This document shows, piece by piece, positions 12,501-24,770 of a stretch of DNA of 64,000 nucleotides. The stretch covers positions 558,001 to 622,000 of the forward strand of contig NW_006763294.1 in NCBI RefSeq assembly GCF_000218685.1, written 5' to 3'. Source of the DNA: Serpula lacrymans var. lacrymans S7.9 (taxonomy: Eukaryota > Basidiomycota > Agaricomycetes > Boletales > Serpulaceae). A program made the position numbers and the translations under genes. Under the pieces are notes generated by a model. That model did not search any database. It was given only the letters and a program-made list of their open reading frames with translations, and was not told where the DNA came from. Every line of letters begins with the position of its first letter. Within the stretch, counting starts at the first letter, position 1.

Positions 12501-13508
12501 CAGAAGGTACTCCACTGCACCTAAATAGAACATTCAGGGCATGATAACCGTCGATGGAATGACTCGATCGATGCTCGTAACCTAATCTAGAGCTTTGTTG
12601 AACCTTACAAACTACGGTTCCTCAGAGCAGGAAAAGAGGGCACGAACAAATCATTTAAGTTTCACACCAAGACTTATGGCGTGCAACTCGTGCGAAATAT
12701 CTTGTTGCCGGTTATTCAATCCATAAGGTCCCAAGGTCCCATGGTGTGCAAAAGTTGCCTTAGATATTGGTGGGAGATACCTATCTCGCAATAAACTAGT
12801 ATGATCATTCAATGGTGCCAGAAGTTACGTTCATGATATTACTCACAGTATTCAGAAGATACGCTAGGAGCACAGAAATCAGCCCAATCTTGGAAAGTCC
12901 CAGTCTGTTACAAAAAGACTTCAATTAGTCCCTATGTAGATCAGTTGTCATGTCATGGATAAATGTGGATATGAGAGAAGAAGCTGGGATCACTGTGAGC
13001 ACCACATAAAACTGCAACCTTCATTCTGCAATAAAGACAAAAACCGAAAAACCCGGCGACTTGCGGATTTGCCACCCATTGAGCAACTACGTATAATTGG
13101 ACCGAAGCAATAAAAATATGAAAATCCTCACAACGTCTATTATATTTAGAAAACTTGCCGAGCACATGATAAGATATCGAGTCCTTCGACATCAGCTTCC
13201 TCATGGGAAAATTGCCTAGCTGTAGCGAATGGGTAGCACCGCGGCGCAGAGGGATACCAAAACTATATTATCTCTGCTACACGATTGGATTTGCCTGAAA
13301 AAGAATATAATGGTAAAATCAGGGCCAGTTAAGGGGACATATATGATAAAGGAAGGAAACTCACATAGTTACAACTTCTGACATGTTACTACAACACGGT
13401 GGTATCATCCTATTGAGTTACGAGAGAATGGTGCCAAATAAAGGATGTACACACCATCGCCATAATCTACTTTTTTCTCCGAAAGACGGACCCATATCTC
13501 AAGATATA
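9586..13508. other. Unresolved stretch; spliceable minus-strand frames, no product recognised
   Basis: No frame is open for more than about 130 codons. On the minus strand several segments between plausible splice sites look protein-like. Near 13390 a start reads MSEVVT then continues MQIQSCSRDNIV; near 12900-12840 there is a hydrophobic LGLSKIGLISVLLAYLLNT; near 12770-12660 YLPPISKATFAHHG; around 11690-11300 two long overlapping frames; and near 10610-10400 LEHDLAAMEQLIVRIREF. Stop codons and changing frames prevent one continuous model. It may be a rapidly evolving multi-exon membrane-protein gene, a decaying gene, or chance. I assign no function. Confidence 0.3.
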
Positions 13509-14441
13509 CTATACTGGAGCACCCTGGTCGGGTAGTCGTTCTATTGCGTACCGTCGGCTGACGATGTACATCAATGGTACACCCGGAATTTTGCGTATGC
13601 GTCGACGGAGATCACGATCACAGGTCGCGACGATAAAGCACTTATGTGCAGTTACACGCTGTACGAGACAGTCGTCGGCATATGTGCCTGTGTGACTGCA
13701 GTTTAGACGCTCAAAGCGTGGATCACGGGCAACACTACAATATTAAGTAGAAATGAATGGTGGGAATGGTATCGATCAGCATCGATATAACAAGCATATA
13801 AGCTAATGCTTACCGGAGGGCTACTCGATATCGGTGACCAAGCTTTTCCAGCTCTGCCATAACACAGTCTGTAACACAAGGTATGCCTAGGGAAAGCGAA
13901 AACAGTAATATTAATAATCATTATATAACATATGTATATATGTGTGCATAAGCTTCGATGAACAGTACTCACACTTGGCATACAAGCAGTCCATCATTCC
14001 ACTGATAAGTTCCAATTTGTTCTGCAAACTGAAATTAATAAAGTTGGTATCTATGAGGACTCGGTATGGCGGCACGAGCTCGGTGTTGTGCTGCAAGAAT
14101 AGCGACGATGCTATCTGCGGTCTGCGAAAGGAAAGAAAAGAAAAGGGACTCAGCAAAAAACACAAATCTTATCGTGGACAATGCGCACACTCGGCGAACA
14201 GCCTTCGCCTTTTCTTCCTCCTCCTTTCGTTTTTGCTTTAGCTGGTTTTCCTTGCTACAAAGATGTTCAAGTTTTCTGCAAAATCTCTACACTTTAGATG
14301 GCGACGTACAGACGAGCATCGTTCGGGCTAAGCATGCGTTTCACTGCTGCGAACTTGCGTGTTTTTTTTGCCTTTCCCTGCCCATGATGATAATGATGAG
14401 ACAGTTGGACATAGATCAGACGCAAAAGAGTGACTTGCCAT
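13509..14441 (-). CDS. FCF1: rRNA-processing PIN-domain protein FCF1/UTP24
   Basis: Six exons (14439..14441, 14310..14377, 14189..14254, 13973..14121, 13814..13886, 13509..13734) give 194 residues, close to yeast (189) and human (198). FCF1 is the PIN-family endonuclease of the small-subunit processome that cleaves pre-rRNA at the 5' end of 18S and within ITS1, in the nucleolus. The basic N-terminus [16 protein letters not shown] is diagnostic. The PIN core is complete: [11 protein letters not shown] with catalytic Asp near residue 70, the [11 protein letters not shown] acidic site, [11 protein letters not shown], and [11 protein letters not shown] followed by GVPLMYI. The first coding exon is only the ATG. 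The intron behind it has a GC donor (atg|gcaagt), and only this splice yields the conserved MGKAKK start. All other introns are GT-AG. Orthology is very secure. Confidence 0.93.
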
Positions 14442-15028
14442 GATAACTTGCTTTCTGAAGACTGGAGGATGAACGGGAAACCAGTGATGGCCTCAGCCAC
14501 AGTAATCCACAAACTTCACCATCGTGAGAAAAGTACAATGCCGCTCGATGTTGCAGTCGCATCGGCACACATTCTTGTCGCCTTCAACCACCACACGGCT
14601 CACTGCTTGCTTCACTTTGACAGACTCGTTTCTCCATCAAATTTCGTGTAATTTCAATTTTCAGTCACTGCAGCTTGCACAGCAGCAGCGCCCACATTTA
14701 TAATTGTCAAATCGCGTCAACATTGTCCTGTTATCCTCGCACGCGGTCCCCGTTCTTCGAATTTGGCATCTGCGTAACCTCTACAACTGTTATCTTTCCA
14801 GAGAAATCAAATCACCACTGCTACTATGATTCAATGATCCAAAATGCACTGAGTGGCTATTAGAATATGCACCGATTGGAGGAATACAGTCATCAAGTAA
14901 AAAAGAAATATCAAGCTGCAGCCACCATCTCGGCCTTTGCACGCTCGTTTCAAACCGCTCCGCTTCAGACTAGCCTTACTGGGTTCTCGAGCACCGATAA
15001 AACTTGTAATCTTGCCATGATTCTGACC
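14442..15028. other. Gap upstream of FCF1
   Basis: This holds the FCF1 promoter side. The open frames are short and lack protein-like composition; no RNA gene is seen. Confidence 0.35.
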
Positions 15029-15225
15029 CGAGATCATGGAATTGCTCGGTTTTCAGTCATCTTGTCAGTGTTCCTCCATCTTTTATTAAATCTAACCAGA
15101 AATCTTGCTTCCGAGATCATGGGATACACGGTTTTCAAGATATCCTTAATGTTTCATTAAAAGGAATCAGGAATCTCATAAAAATATCATCATCCTGGCT
15201 TCCGAGATCATAGGACACTCTGTCC
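15029..15225. repeat. Degenerate tandem repeat, period about 85-90 bp
   Basis: The core cgagatcat(g/a)gga recurs at 15029, 15112 and 15203. It is preceded by an ATTAAA-rich arm (tttattaaatctaacc at 15071, tttcattaaaaggaat at 15152). The copies are clearly related but strongly diverged, as in an old tandem duplication. Confidence 0.6.
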
Positions 15226-15376
15226 TCAACCTATCCTGTCTGTACCCCTCCGAGTCCATGAAAACGGGCTAGCTGTCTTGGATTATTACCATGACTCTAA
15301 CTCCCGCCTTCAAGGACAATACGAATTTCCAAAGTTACCAATTGCTCAAGTTCCACTAAAACTCTGCACGTTCTTA

Positions 15377-16450
15377 GGCCGCATACACTCATACTGCGCA
15401 AAGAAAAAAAATAAACGGCCGATTTATTCTAAAGTTCTGTGGACAATCAACATGCTGTGCTTCAGCTGACTTGTATGCCTATGGTTTCTGATGGAATTTC
15501 CGCAGGACGTCACCCTATTATTTACCTTCACTCCATCGTCCCTGGCTTAATCGTCAGCGGTGTCTGTACCCCGCAGAGTTTCCGGGTCAATGCCGTATAA
15601 AAAAAACACATTGCAGAGACTTCAATCGCTCTCTTTACTTCTTCAAAACTATCAGGGTCTCCTCAACTCCCACTGAAACTCCACTGACTGATAGGCCGCA
15701 TACATCCAAGCGCATTTACCCAAGCTGCGCAAAAGAAGATATTGCCAATTTACCTCAAATACCTGAATAAACAAACAAAAGGCTTTACTTCAACCAGCTG
15801 ACTCATATGGTCGTGGTTTCTAATGGATACTTCTACAGAACGCCACTTCCCAACTATCCTATCTCCTCACCCCGTCGCCCTAGCTTACAATCTAACAAAC
15901 AATCGCACACGACAGACATCCGCATCGCGGTTAATGCCGATTTAGCCTACGCGTCATCGCGTATCGTTTCAAACCTCACAATCGCCGAAGCACCAGAGCA
16001 TTTTGACGCGCCCTGCTAATGCCGTACAAAGAGAAACCCATAACGGAGCACTTCAGTTTACTTTTCGATGTGACTTGCGTCTCCTTAACCTGCAATAAAG
16101 TTCCGCCCATTCAACATACCAGCCGCATATATTCTTGCAGTGGGAAAAATCAGGTTCACCAAGTTTTGTGAACAAACGAACAGAAAGCCGTCATTCAGCT
16201 GACTTGTAGGCTCGTGGTTTCTGAAGGACATTCCCACAGAGCCATCAAGTCCCTTATTGCGTCAACCCCATCTAATTATTAACGGAACTGCAGACTATCG
16301 GTATCTCCAGTTAATGCCGATCGACACCTTGGATGCCATCAATCGGTGAAACAGGCAGAACCTCTTGACGTGTCCTGCCAATGCCGTACAACTACCCATG
16401 ACGGAGTACAATGTAGTCGCTCGTTGCTTCTACTACAATAGGGCAGGGGG
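15377..16450. repeat. Three degenerate tandem units of about 320-430 bp
   Basis: Units start at 15377, 15694 and 16122 with a (g/a)gccgcata block. Each then has an A-rich segment, cagctgact at 15463, 15794 and 16194, a (t/g)ggtttct(g/a)a(t/a)gga block about 20 bp later, and the phrase (g/t)t(c/t)aatgccg(a/t) further on. Units two and three also share ttgacg(c/t)g(c/t)cctgc(t/c)aatgccgtaca, then an acc(c)at(a/g)acggag block. No coding frame spans a unit. It could be an old satellite-like array or the tandemly duplicated end of a dead element. Confidence 0.65.
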
Positions 16451-19160
16451 GAAATGCACTGGTTTATTCTTCTTCCAGTTGTGTGATTGCAATACATGGC
16501 GTGTTAGTGGCCTGCGATTCGCTGATGAGTTGATGCTGATCAAACGATCAATGTATGGTGTACACCCTAGGGGGCCCTTCAACGCCGAAGCAGTGCTGCT
16601 ATACGCTGAGTGAGCGCTCACGTAAGGACCGAGTCGGCGCCTGTGGGATGACTCTACAGTGTCTGAATCCTGTTCTTCATCTTCGCTAGTGAAATCGGTG
16701 TGTCACATATTCGAATTCAGGCTTTTTCGTTTTTCGTTGACTCGATACGCCACAAGAGTATGGAATACAGCGTCCTATCAAAGCAAACGAGATCCCCGCT
16801 ATCTTATCATCGCTATTTGCCAAACGAGCGACAGAACTTTTATCTCCTTAACCACTGCCGCTTGCTATTGGGGAAGAACATCATGCTGTCGTATGCTTCT
16901 TCGTCTTCGTTTTGCATTCATCGCAGAAATCATGAGAAAGACAAAACCTTGTCCAGGCCCGAGGAGGTCACATCACGAATTACGGATCGCTCCGTTACGT
17001 CTCACGGTGAATGCATGAACGTGGGACATTGATTCTGCTACCTAGTAGAGAAGCATTGTCGCAGTCTGTGTGGCTAACTATCTCTCATCGCGAACGACAA
17101 ACCCACTTATCTATCTAATCTGGCGATAACCTCCCAGCATTCTATCGCTGCGATAAGCGTGCGTGGGCGCTCGCAAGGGGCACATAAGGTTATAGTCATT
17201 TGCGACGGCAAGAACTGCTATCTGATAGCTTCTCGTGAGTGCATGTGAACGTTTAAAAGCACAGAGATTGGTGGATAGATTGCGCAGTTCTCGTTAAAGG
17301 GTATAAAGGTAGGTATGCAAGATGCCGAGGGTGATTCTTAGTCGTAGAGAGGATTTGAATTCGGGATTGGGGACGAGTGGGGTATAGATGGAAGCCTCGC
17401 ATCAGAAGCTGGAACGGTGATGTGACTGTATCGACGGTGTAGACTCTAGTAGACTTCCTGATCTTCACATCAACGTGAGATGCAGCGCACATTCATCATC
17501 ATGATAGGCTTTTCTTGGTTGCAATGTTTCAAGGAGGGGAGTGTTGTCAAGGTTCTCTATGCAATGACTTGTTTCATGCTTCAAGGCTCCGTCGACTTAT
17601 TGGCAATACAGATGCGGACTTGAAGAGCGATCAGTCAACCAACGTACAGGACAGCAGTGTATGTCTGATGCCAAACACAGCTTTTTGGCGGCTTTTTGAC
17701 ATGGAGCTAACTTGCTGATACTTTTTTTTTGGGTTTCTTTTTTGGTAAACTGATGCGGAGACAAACGGAATTTTGCAGGTTTAGGAATCTTAGGATGGTG
17801 GCTGAAAATGAAGATCGGACTTGACCGTGCTAGGGATATGAATAGCTTAGTGAAATCTGGGATACCCATGAGTGTGTACCTGGACCTGACAATGCAAAAT
17901 GCATCTCTCCACATGCACGCACAAACGCCTCGGAGGGCGGTGGGAAGAATAGACTGAGTTTTCGGCATTCAAACATGTCTGTGACACACGTGTTTTTATT
18001 GAAAAATAGCAAGAAAAGACCCAAGGAAAGAAACCAGGTTTTGGGAGCGTACGATTCGAACGGCGAAGCTAAGAAGAAGGAAGGGTTCTCCGTGCACTAC
18101 GAAGCGAGGTGTGAGTCGTCGACAAGTCTGGATGGCGAATTGGCGCGGACCTTGGATAGAGGAGATGGGAAGGACCAATCATGGGTAGTAAACGGGTTGA
18201 ATACCGGGAAGACTAGCCGATCGAGCGTCTAGAGACAACGTGTTCAAGGTTGAAGGTTGGTGCAGACGCTCGGGGTGAGTGAGAAGATAGACTCGGAGGC
18301 GGTGTGCGCGGAGATGGTGTTTCAAAAGTTTTCCAGTGGTCGAGGATGAGGCTGTTGCGAGCTTATCGATCGGGGCTGTCAGTGGTCGATATGGGAAGGT
18401 GTCGTCCGAGATTCATGGGCTGATGTTGAGTACGTTTGATTTATGAGTTCGTCGGATGTTTACTTGCGGCGAGGTGGCGAGAGACTAGGAAATGGTGGTG
18501 GTGATAGCTATTGGGTTCAGAGGGCCAGGAACTAGAAGACATATGAACATGGGGTGCCATTGGGTGCGTATTGAGGGGACGTGGAGGCTCGTATCGTGAT
18601 GGAGCGACGTGAACGGATCTTGAAAGGTTGAAGGTTGAAGAGCACAGTACAAAAATGACGTGAAGAATAAGATATCTGGTGGTGGTGACTAGTGCTGGGA
18701 TTGAGAACCGCTGTAAGATGCCAGTGCATGTGGGGACAGGAACGAAGATAGTCAGGGCGAAAATTAATAAAAATAGGGAAAGTGACAAGAAAATGAGCAG
18801 TAACGATGGATATGAAATATTAGATCTAATCTGAGAGATAAGTCCGCGGGAGTCTAGACAGGATTGAGAGGAAAAAGAGATGTCTGAGTGTGTGAGCAGG
18901 AAAGAAAGACGAATATTCCATCGGATTTTCTCGGTTTCTTTTCTGAGGAATTAGACCAAAATGAAGGAAAGAAGGAAAGTAGCTGGCCTGGGAGAACAGA
19001 GATCCAAGGCAAGATCTCGACAGAGCCAAATCGGGAAGTGCAGTGAGAGACCGTCAGAGTTTGGATTTGGGCGGAGGGATCCCTCGACACGACCAAGTCT
19101 CACAGCTTTCCCATTCCTTTTCGGTCGGATCTCATTCACCACTCTATCATGCACAAAAAC
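16451..19160. other. Long gap with no recognised gene
   Basis: Only short, overlapping frames on both strands, with no family resemblance and no consistent splicing. The last few hundred bases before PAL are its promoter region and turn pyrimidine-rich close to the start. No tRNA or other RNA gene is recognised. Confidence 0.4.
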
Positions 19161-19168
19161 TATATAAG
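19161..19168 (+). promoter_or_regulatory. TATA box of PAL
   Basis: TATATAAG lies 57-64 bp before the PAL start codon and is followed by a long C/T-rich stretch (ctttctccctctccctcatc). This is the usual arrangement of a strongly expressed fungal promoter with a pyrimidine-rich start region. Confidence 0.6.
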
Positions 19169-19224
19169 TTCCTCGCTTTCTCCCTCTCCCTCATCACTTA
19201 TCCCCCTCCTCGTTCAACACGACA

Positions 19225-21850
19225 ATGACCATCGTACCCGCTGACCGTCGCTTCAACTCTGCCATTAAGCCCCTTAAAGCTGCACCTCAAAGTGTCCCTA
19301 TCCCTGCATTTCCCAATGGCAATGGCACACATGTCAACGACGTTGCTGCCACCGACTCCAGCTCAAGCTTGCTTGCCAACTTCATCGACGGCATTAGAGA
19401 ACTCGAGGCATATAGGTCTGTCTGGCCTCCTCATATCCAAGAATAACACTCACTCTTCATCTAGGAACGGAAAGCCTGTTACAGTAGACGGTCACACGCT
19501 CTCCATTCCAGCTGTTGCTGCTGCTGCGCGGTATAGCGCATCTATTCAGCTCGATGACTCGCAGCATGTCCGTGACCGTGTCCAGTCCAGCCGCAATGCC
19601 ATAGCCAGTAAAGTTGCTTCGGGAATCAGCGTATACGGTGTTAGCACAGGTTTCGGCGGCAGTGGTATGTCTTTTTTTCCTGTCACGGCCAGGCAACATC
19701 ACTCATCCTCTCTCATTCATTTCCAGCCGACACTCGCACAGACGATGCCATAGCACTCGGCAGTGCTCTTCTACAGCACCAACATATCGGCATTCTTCCT
19801 TCATCAACAACAGAACCTCTCAATGTACTCCCTCTTGGTGATCCAATGGGCTCGTCCATGCCAGAAGCCTGGGTTAGGGGTGCTATCCTCATCCGCATGA
19901 ACTCACTCATCCGTGGCCACTCTGGTGTACGGTGGGAGCTTATCGAGAGAATGGCGTCTCTTCTCCGCGAGAACATAACACCAATGGTACCTTTACGAGG
20001 CAGCATATCCGCTTCCGGAGGTATGCGCCTTATCTCCATCAGCCACTTACGTCCGAACAATGTCCTGATTTTTTTCTGTTTCTCTCTTTTTTAGATCTTT
20101 CGTCCCTCTCTTATATCGCCGGCACCCTCATTGGCAACCCCTCCATTAGGGTGTTTGATGGACCAGCTACTTTTGGTTATCGCCGCGTCGTCTCTTCCCG
20201 AAAAGCTCTTGCTGACCACAATATCGATCCTCTTCCCCTTGCATCAAAAGAGCATCTTGGTATCCTCAATGGCACAGCTTTCTCAGCCTCCGTCGCTTCG
20301 CTTGCGTTGAATGATGCGGCACATTTGGCTATTCTTGCCCAGGTCTGCACTGCAATGGGTACGGAGGCTCTTCTTGGTACACAAGCCTCATTCGACCCAT
20401 TCATCCATCGCGTCGCACGACCTCACCCTGGCCAGGTATGTGTTAACACAGCCCATCAGCTGGTCACGTGACGTTAACCGAGTAATGTTTAGATTGAAGT
20501 TGCAGACACAATTTACGATCTTTTGCAAGGTAGTACGCTTGCTCAGACCCATGAAGAAGAACTCACCATCGAGCAAGACCAGGGCAAGCTTCGCCAAGAT
20601 CGTTATTCGCTCAGAACAGCACCCCAATTCCTTGGCCCTCAAGTTGAGGACATCCTTGCTGCCCTCTCTACCGTGACACAAGAATGCAATTCCAGTGAGT
20701 TTTCACGTCTTTTCAGCCCTAATTTCAGTCTATTGATAGCCTTTATATTCTCCTTAAGCCACTGACAACCCTCTTGTTGATGGCGAGACTGGTGCTGTGC
20801 ACCACGGTGGCAACTTCCAGGCGATGGCTGTCACGAATGCCATGGAGAAGACCCGCCTTTCACTTCATCACATTGGAAAACTGCTCTTTGCGCAGTGCAC
20901 AGAACTTGTGAACCCAACAATGAATCGCGGTCTCCCACCGTCACTCGCGGCGACTGATCCCTCCCTCAATTACCACGCCAAAGGCATTGACATCGCAACT
21001 GCCGCATACGTGGGTGAGCTCGGCCACCTAGCAAACCCGGTTTCGACACATGTACAGTCTGCGGAGATGCACAATCAATCTGTCAAGTGAGTCGCCCTTT
21101 TTTCTGGGTTTTCAGATTCCTTCATCATAATCAACATCTGCTGACCGTGATGCAATTTCTACCTTCAGCTCCCTTGCCCTGATTTCCGCACGTGCAACCA
21201 TCAATGCACTCGATGTGCTTTCCATGCTCACAGCCTCCTACCTCTACGTTCTCTGTCAAGCACTCGACCTGCGTGCACTCCAAGCCGAGCTTTACCAAGG
21301 CCTCTCTGCCATTGCCGTGGAAGAACTCACCGCGACTTTTGGAGCGTCGCTCTTGTCGAGCGATCTGCAAACAGCCTGCGACAGAGTCTGTGACACTATG
21401 CGCGACAAGCTCGATCAGACCTCTACGATGGACGGCGTCGACCGTATGAAAGCCGTCGCAGCCTCTGCCACCATCCCTCTCGTTGATATCCTCTCAGGGG
21501 CCACCTCAGGCCTCACTCCCAGCACCGCCGGCGTCCTCTTCTCTTCCATTCCTCACTTCCGCGCACAAGTCGCGAAGCGCGCTGCAGAGCTGCTGAAGCA
21601 GCTTCAACACGACTACCTATATGGTGCGAAGGGTGCAGCGCCTGCGAGTGGGTGTTTGAATCGGACGAAGAGTGTATATGAGTTTGTGAGACTGACGCTT
21701 GGGATTCGGATGCATGGGAGTGAAAACTTTGGGATGTTTGGGAACGGGCTTGGAGTGGAGGATGTGACGCTTGGCCAGAATATCTCATTGATCCATGAGG
21801 CGATACGGGACGGGAAGATGCAGAGCGTTGTCGTTGGGTTGTTTGAATGA
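19225..21850 (+). CDS. PAL: Phenylalanine ammonia-lyase
   Basis: Seven exons (19225..19415, 19465..19664, 19727..20020, 20095..20435, 20493..20694, 20759..21086, 21169..21850) join in phase to 745 residues, the usual fungal length. The enzyme removes ammonia from L-phenylalanine (often tyrosine too) to give trans-cinnamate, feeding aromatic degradation or phenylpropanoid-type metabolism; it acts as a soluble tetramer. The catalytic MIO group is made from Ala-Ser-Gly, here residues 226-228 in [17 protein letters not shown], with an intron one base after the Gly codon. Other family marks are [15 protein letters not shown], the NGTAFSAS block, [23 protein letters not shown] and [15 protein letters not shown]. 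The C-terminal shielding region is present. No peroxisomal or secretory signal is seen. The identification is very secure. Confidence 0.95.
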
Positions 21851-22578
21851 GGTGGGCTGACTTTGCAGCTTTGTGTTTCTCGTTCCCAGCCATTTTTTTT
21901 CACTGCCACGCTGCCATCTTTCATTGTAATTCATGACTCGACATACATTCATATTAGAACTCGGAAGGTTGTTCACTTACTCTTACTTATGCTATCATAG
22001 ATAATTTTTTGTTGTATTTTCCATGGTGTAGGAATAGAAATGAAAAAGCGCGCGCGCATGTTTTGCGTCTTTTTTTTTTTTGGCTTAAACTTGAGATCTT
22101 TTTTTTTGTTTTTTTTTTTTCGTAGTGTTCGTCGTAGTTTCGAGACGGAGAACGCCAATCGAAATTCAGAGATATACGTATACGATTGGGTCGGGTGTTT
22201 TCTTTGGTTTTGATTGGTCAGACTGGACTACATACAAAGCTAGTCCGAGTCCTTAATCCATCCCAGCTGGACATCGTAACATCGTATCAAAATCAGGATC
22301 GCGGCTCAGCTACTAGAAAACAATGAGTTTGGCAGATTACTAGTAGAAGGGAGACAATTGTTTTGGTAAGGTTTGGTATAAACCTACCTTCCCTCGCTGA
22401 TAATAACTTAACCAATCAATAATAGATAGCGATATCTAGTCTTCTGACTCCCTCCCTTAGTCAGACCGAACAATGACTCGGATATGAAAGTCGATACCAC
22501 TAATTAGCATTGACATCTCTTCCTGCATTTTCTTGCATATCTCTTCTCTATAAGTACACTTCGGAACTTGAAGTTATC
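21851..22578. other. PAL 3' region and oxidase promoter, T-rich
   Basis: The stretch 22068-22125 has several runs of T (up to about 13) broken by a few bases. On the minus strand it reads as a meaningless Lys-rich frame. The remainder is the upstream region of the flavoprotein oxidase. No gene is seen. Confidence 0.5.
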
Positions 22579-24639
22579 ATGACGGACCGCAAAGTGCTTA
22601 TCGTCGGCGCAGGCTGCTTTGGGATCTCGACGGCGTATCATCTTTTGAAAAGAGGGTATGGAGATGTGACCATCATCGACCGTTCCGTGGTTCTGCCAGC
22701 CCCAGATGCAGCTAGCACTGATATGAATAAGGGTAAGCCAGAAACCCCCTTTTACATTACTTCCAAGATCCGCTGCTTTCTTTATTCTTGCTCCATCTGA
22801 AGAGCAATGCCTGATATCTGATTTCTGATGCTACTATGAATTCCACCCCTTTCAATCCCGTATCGCAATCGATTTACCATCATCGCTATTTACCGCATCT
22901 TGCCATCACTGGACACCCGATCGCCTTCTCTGCCGTGCGCCTCAGTCGTCCGTTCCAGCTATTCCGATATCTTCTACTCCAAATTGGCACAGGAGGCCAT
23001 ACGAGCATGGAAGAATGAAGAAGATTGGGGTACTACCTATCACGAGTGCGCGCCATTATCTATAAACATGATCCATCCGGTTTTTCTTCTCCTCCTTTCT
23101 CCCTTTTCTCCGGATTGAATTGTAACCGTATTGACTTTTTTGTTTTTTTCTCATGGCCTTGCTTTGCTGCTTCGTCCGAACGCGCATCGAATCGAACTGA
23201 ATCTTAACCTCTCCCTCGTGGGTCCATTCTCTAAATTTTCGTTTGGGTCATCGCAAGATCCGGCGTGGTTGTTCTGGACCCCCCTGCCGCGGTCGGCGAA
23301 GGTCCCATTGAGTCCTATGCCGACATGTCGTTTGACAACGACGTCGAAATTGGTGCGAGGGTGAGGAGATTGGAGGATAGCACCGCCGTGCGCTCCGTCT
23401 TCCCATCCTCAGTCGCATCCAGCGGACGCCTAGCCCCTCTCTCGGATGCCACCGGTTACCTCGCCAGCGATGGTGGGTGGGCTGAAGCTGCGCAGGGCGT
23501 ATCGCTCATGACTTCCCGCGTCGTTGCCCTCGGGGGAAGGGTCGTCCCTGGAAAGACGGCAGAAGGACTCGTACGGGAGGACGGCGCGACGAAGGGCGTG
23601 AGGTGTACAGATGGATCTTTGTTCTATGCCGATTTGGTCGTTCTAGCTGCGGGGTCGTGGATGGCGTCTTCTTTCCCAGAGCTGAATCTAGATACGAAAT
23701 GTCTTGCTACTGGGTGCGTGGCCATGCGTTGTTCCTGTGTGTTTCTATGTCTTGTTATGAGTCATAGACTAACGGGTTTTGATTTAGGCAAAGTGTCGCG
23801 ATGGTTCAATTGACGCGCGAAGAAGCGGACGTTTATCGAGATTGCCCTGTCGTGTTAAATTTTAGGACTGGATTCTACATTTTCCCAGTACGGACGGATC
23901 TTCGTTATCTCAATTTTTGTATTTTCTGACGTATTTATTTACCTTTTTTTAACATTTCAACAGCCTGACAAACATGATGTGGTAAAACTGTCTATACACG
24001 CCGCAGGCCATACGCACATGGCTCCTCACCCCACCGCTCAAAGGCTGATCTCTACTCCACGAACCATACTCTCGCACGCCGATGAAGGTCTCCGCATACC
24101 TAGAACAGTCGCCATTGAACTGCGGGGTCATCTGAGCCATATATACCCTGAGCTCGCCAACAAACCGTTTATTCAAACTCGCATGTGCTGGTAAGATCCG
24201 GTTTGCATCTCTTGGTGTTGTTCATTCTGGTTTATGATTTTTCATTGGATATTGGTTAATGAATGGCGATATAATATCAATGCTATGAATACTATTAGGT
24301 ACACCGATTCACCTGACGGAGATTGGGTGATTGGCCATTATCAGGGTGATCCTTCGTTGGTTCTAGCTACTGCTGGAAGTGGCCACGCTTACAAGGTATG
24401 ACGTTCTTATCATGTCTGGAATTTCTGTACGAGCTAAGTCTGTAATCTCTACCAAGTTCCTTCCGGTCATTGGGCGCCTTGTGGCGGATATTATTCAAGG
24501 TACAAGTGACCGAGCAACGGTTGATAGATTCTCATTGGAGCGTCATCATGATTACATTGACTTATCAAGAAGCATGCGCATAATCGCGCAAGAACTGGAC
24601 GTCGCCACCTTATGCTCGCCCCAAGATCTACTTCCTTAA
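22579..24639 (+). CDS. FAD-dependent amine oxidase, sarcosine/fructosyl-amino-acid oxidase type
   Basis: Seven exons (22579..22732, 22946..23045, 23258..23713, 23788..23887, 23964..24190, 24299..24395, 24457..24639) give 438 residues. The N-terminus has the dinucleotide-binding VGAGCFG glycines (about residues 9-15) and the strand-end acid of the Rossmann fold (TIIDRS). ASTDMNKVVRSSYSD is typical of the MSOX/fructosyl-amino-acid-oxidase group, where FAD is bound covalently and secondary amines are oxidised to imines with H2O2 release. AAGHTHM and the late YTDSPDGDWVIGHY ... ATAGSGHAYKFLPVIG block also fit. Substrate cannot be read from sequence; sarcosine, pipecolate, saccharopine and Amadori compounds are all used in the family. 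The C-terminus LLP is not a classical PTS1, although many relatives are peroxisomal. It converges on the CPSase gene with 131 bp between stops. Confidence 0.85.
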
Positions 24640-24770
24640 GTAGTCACATATGATGAACAGGCTGTTTCCAGCTCATGCCATTGTAGTAAATAGTGTCTAA
24701 GTGTAGATGTACATGAAGATTGACTCTCCTTTTACTATTCCCCTTCATATTATACATCGTGCACCAGGGA

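Noticed and set aside
18045..18075. Possible tRNA T-arm on the minus strand (gttcgaatc)
   Set aside because: No acceptor, D or anticodon arms can be folded around it.
22068..22125. Lys-rich minus-strand reading over the T runs after PAL
   Set aside because: It is simple-sequence DNA, not a gene.
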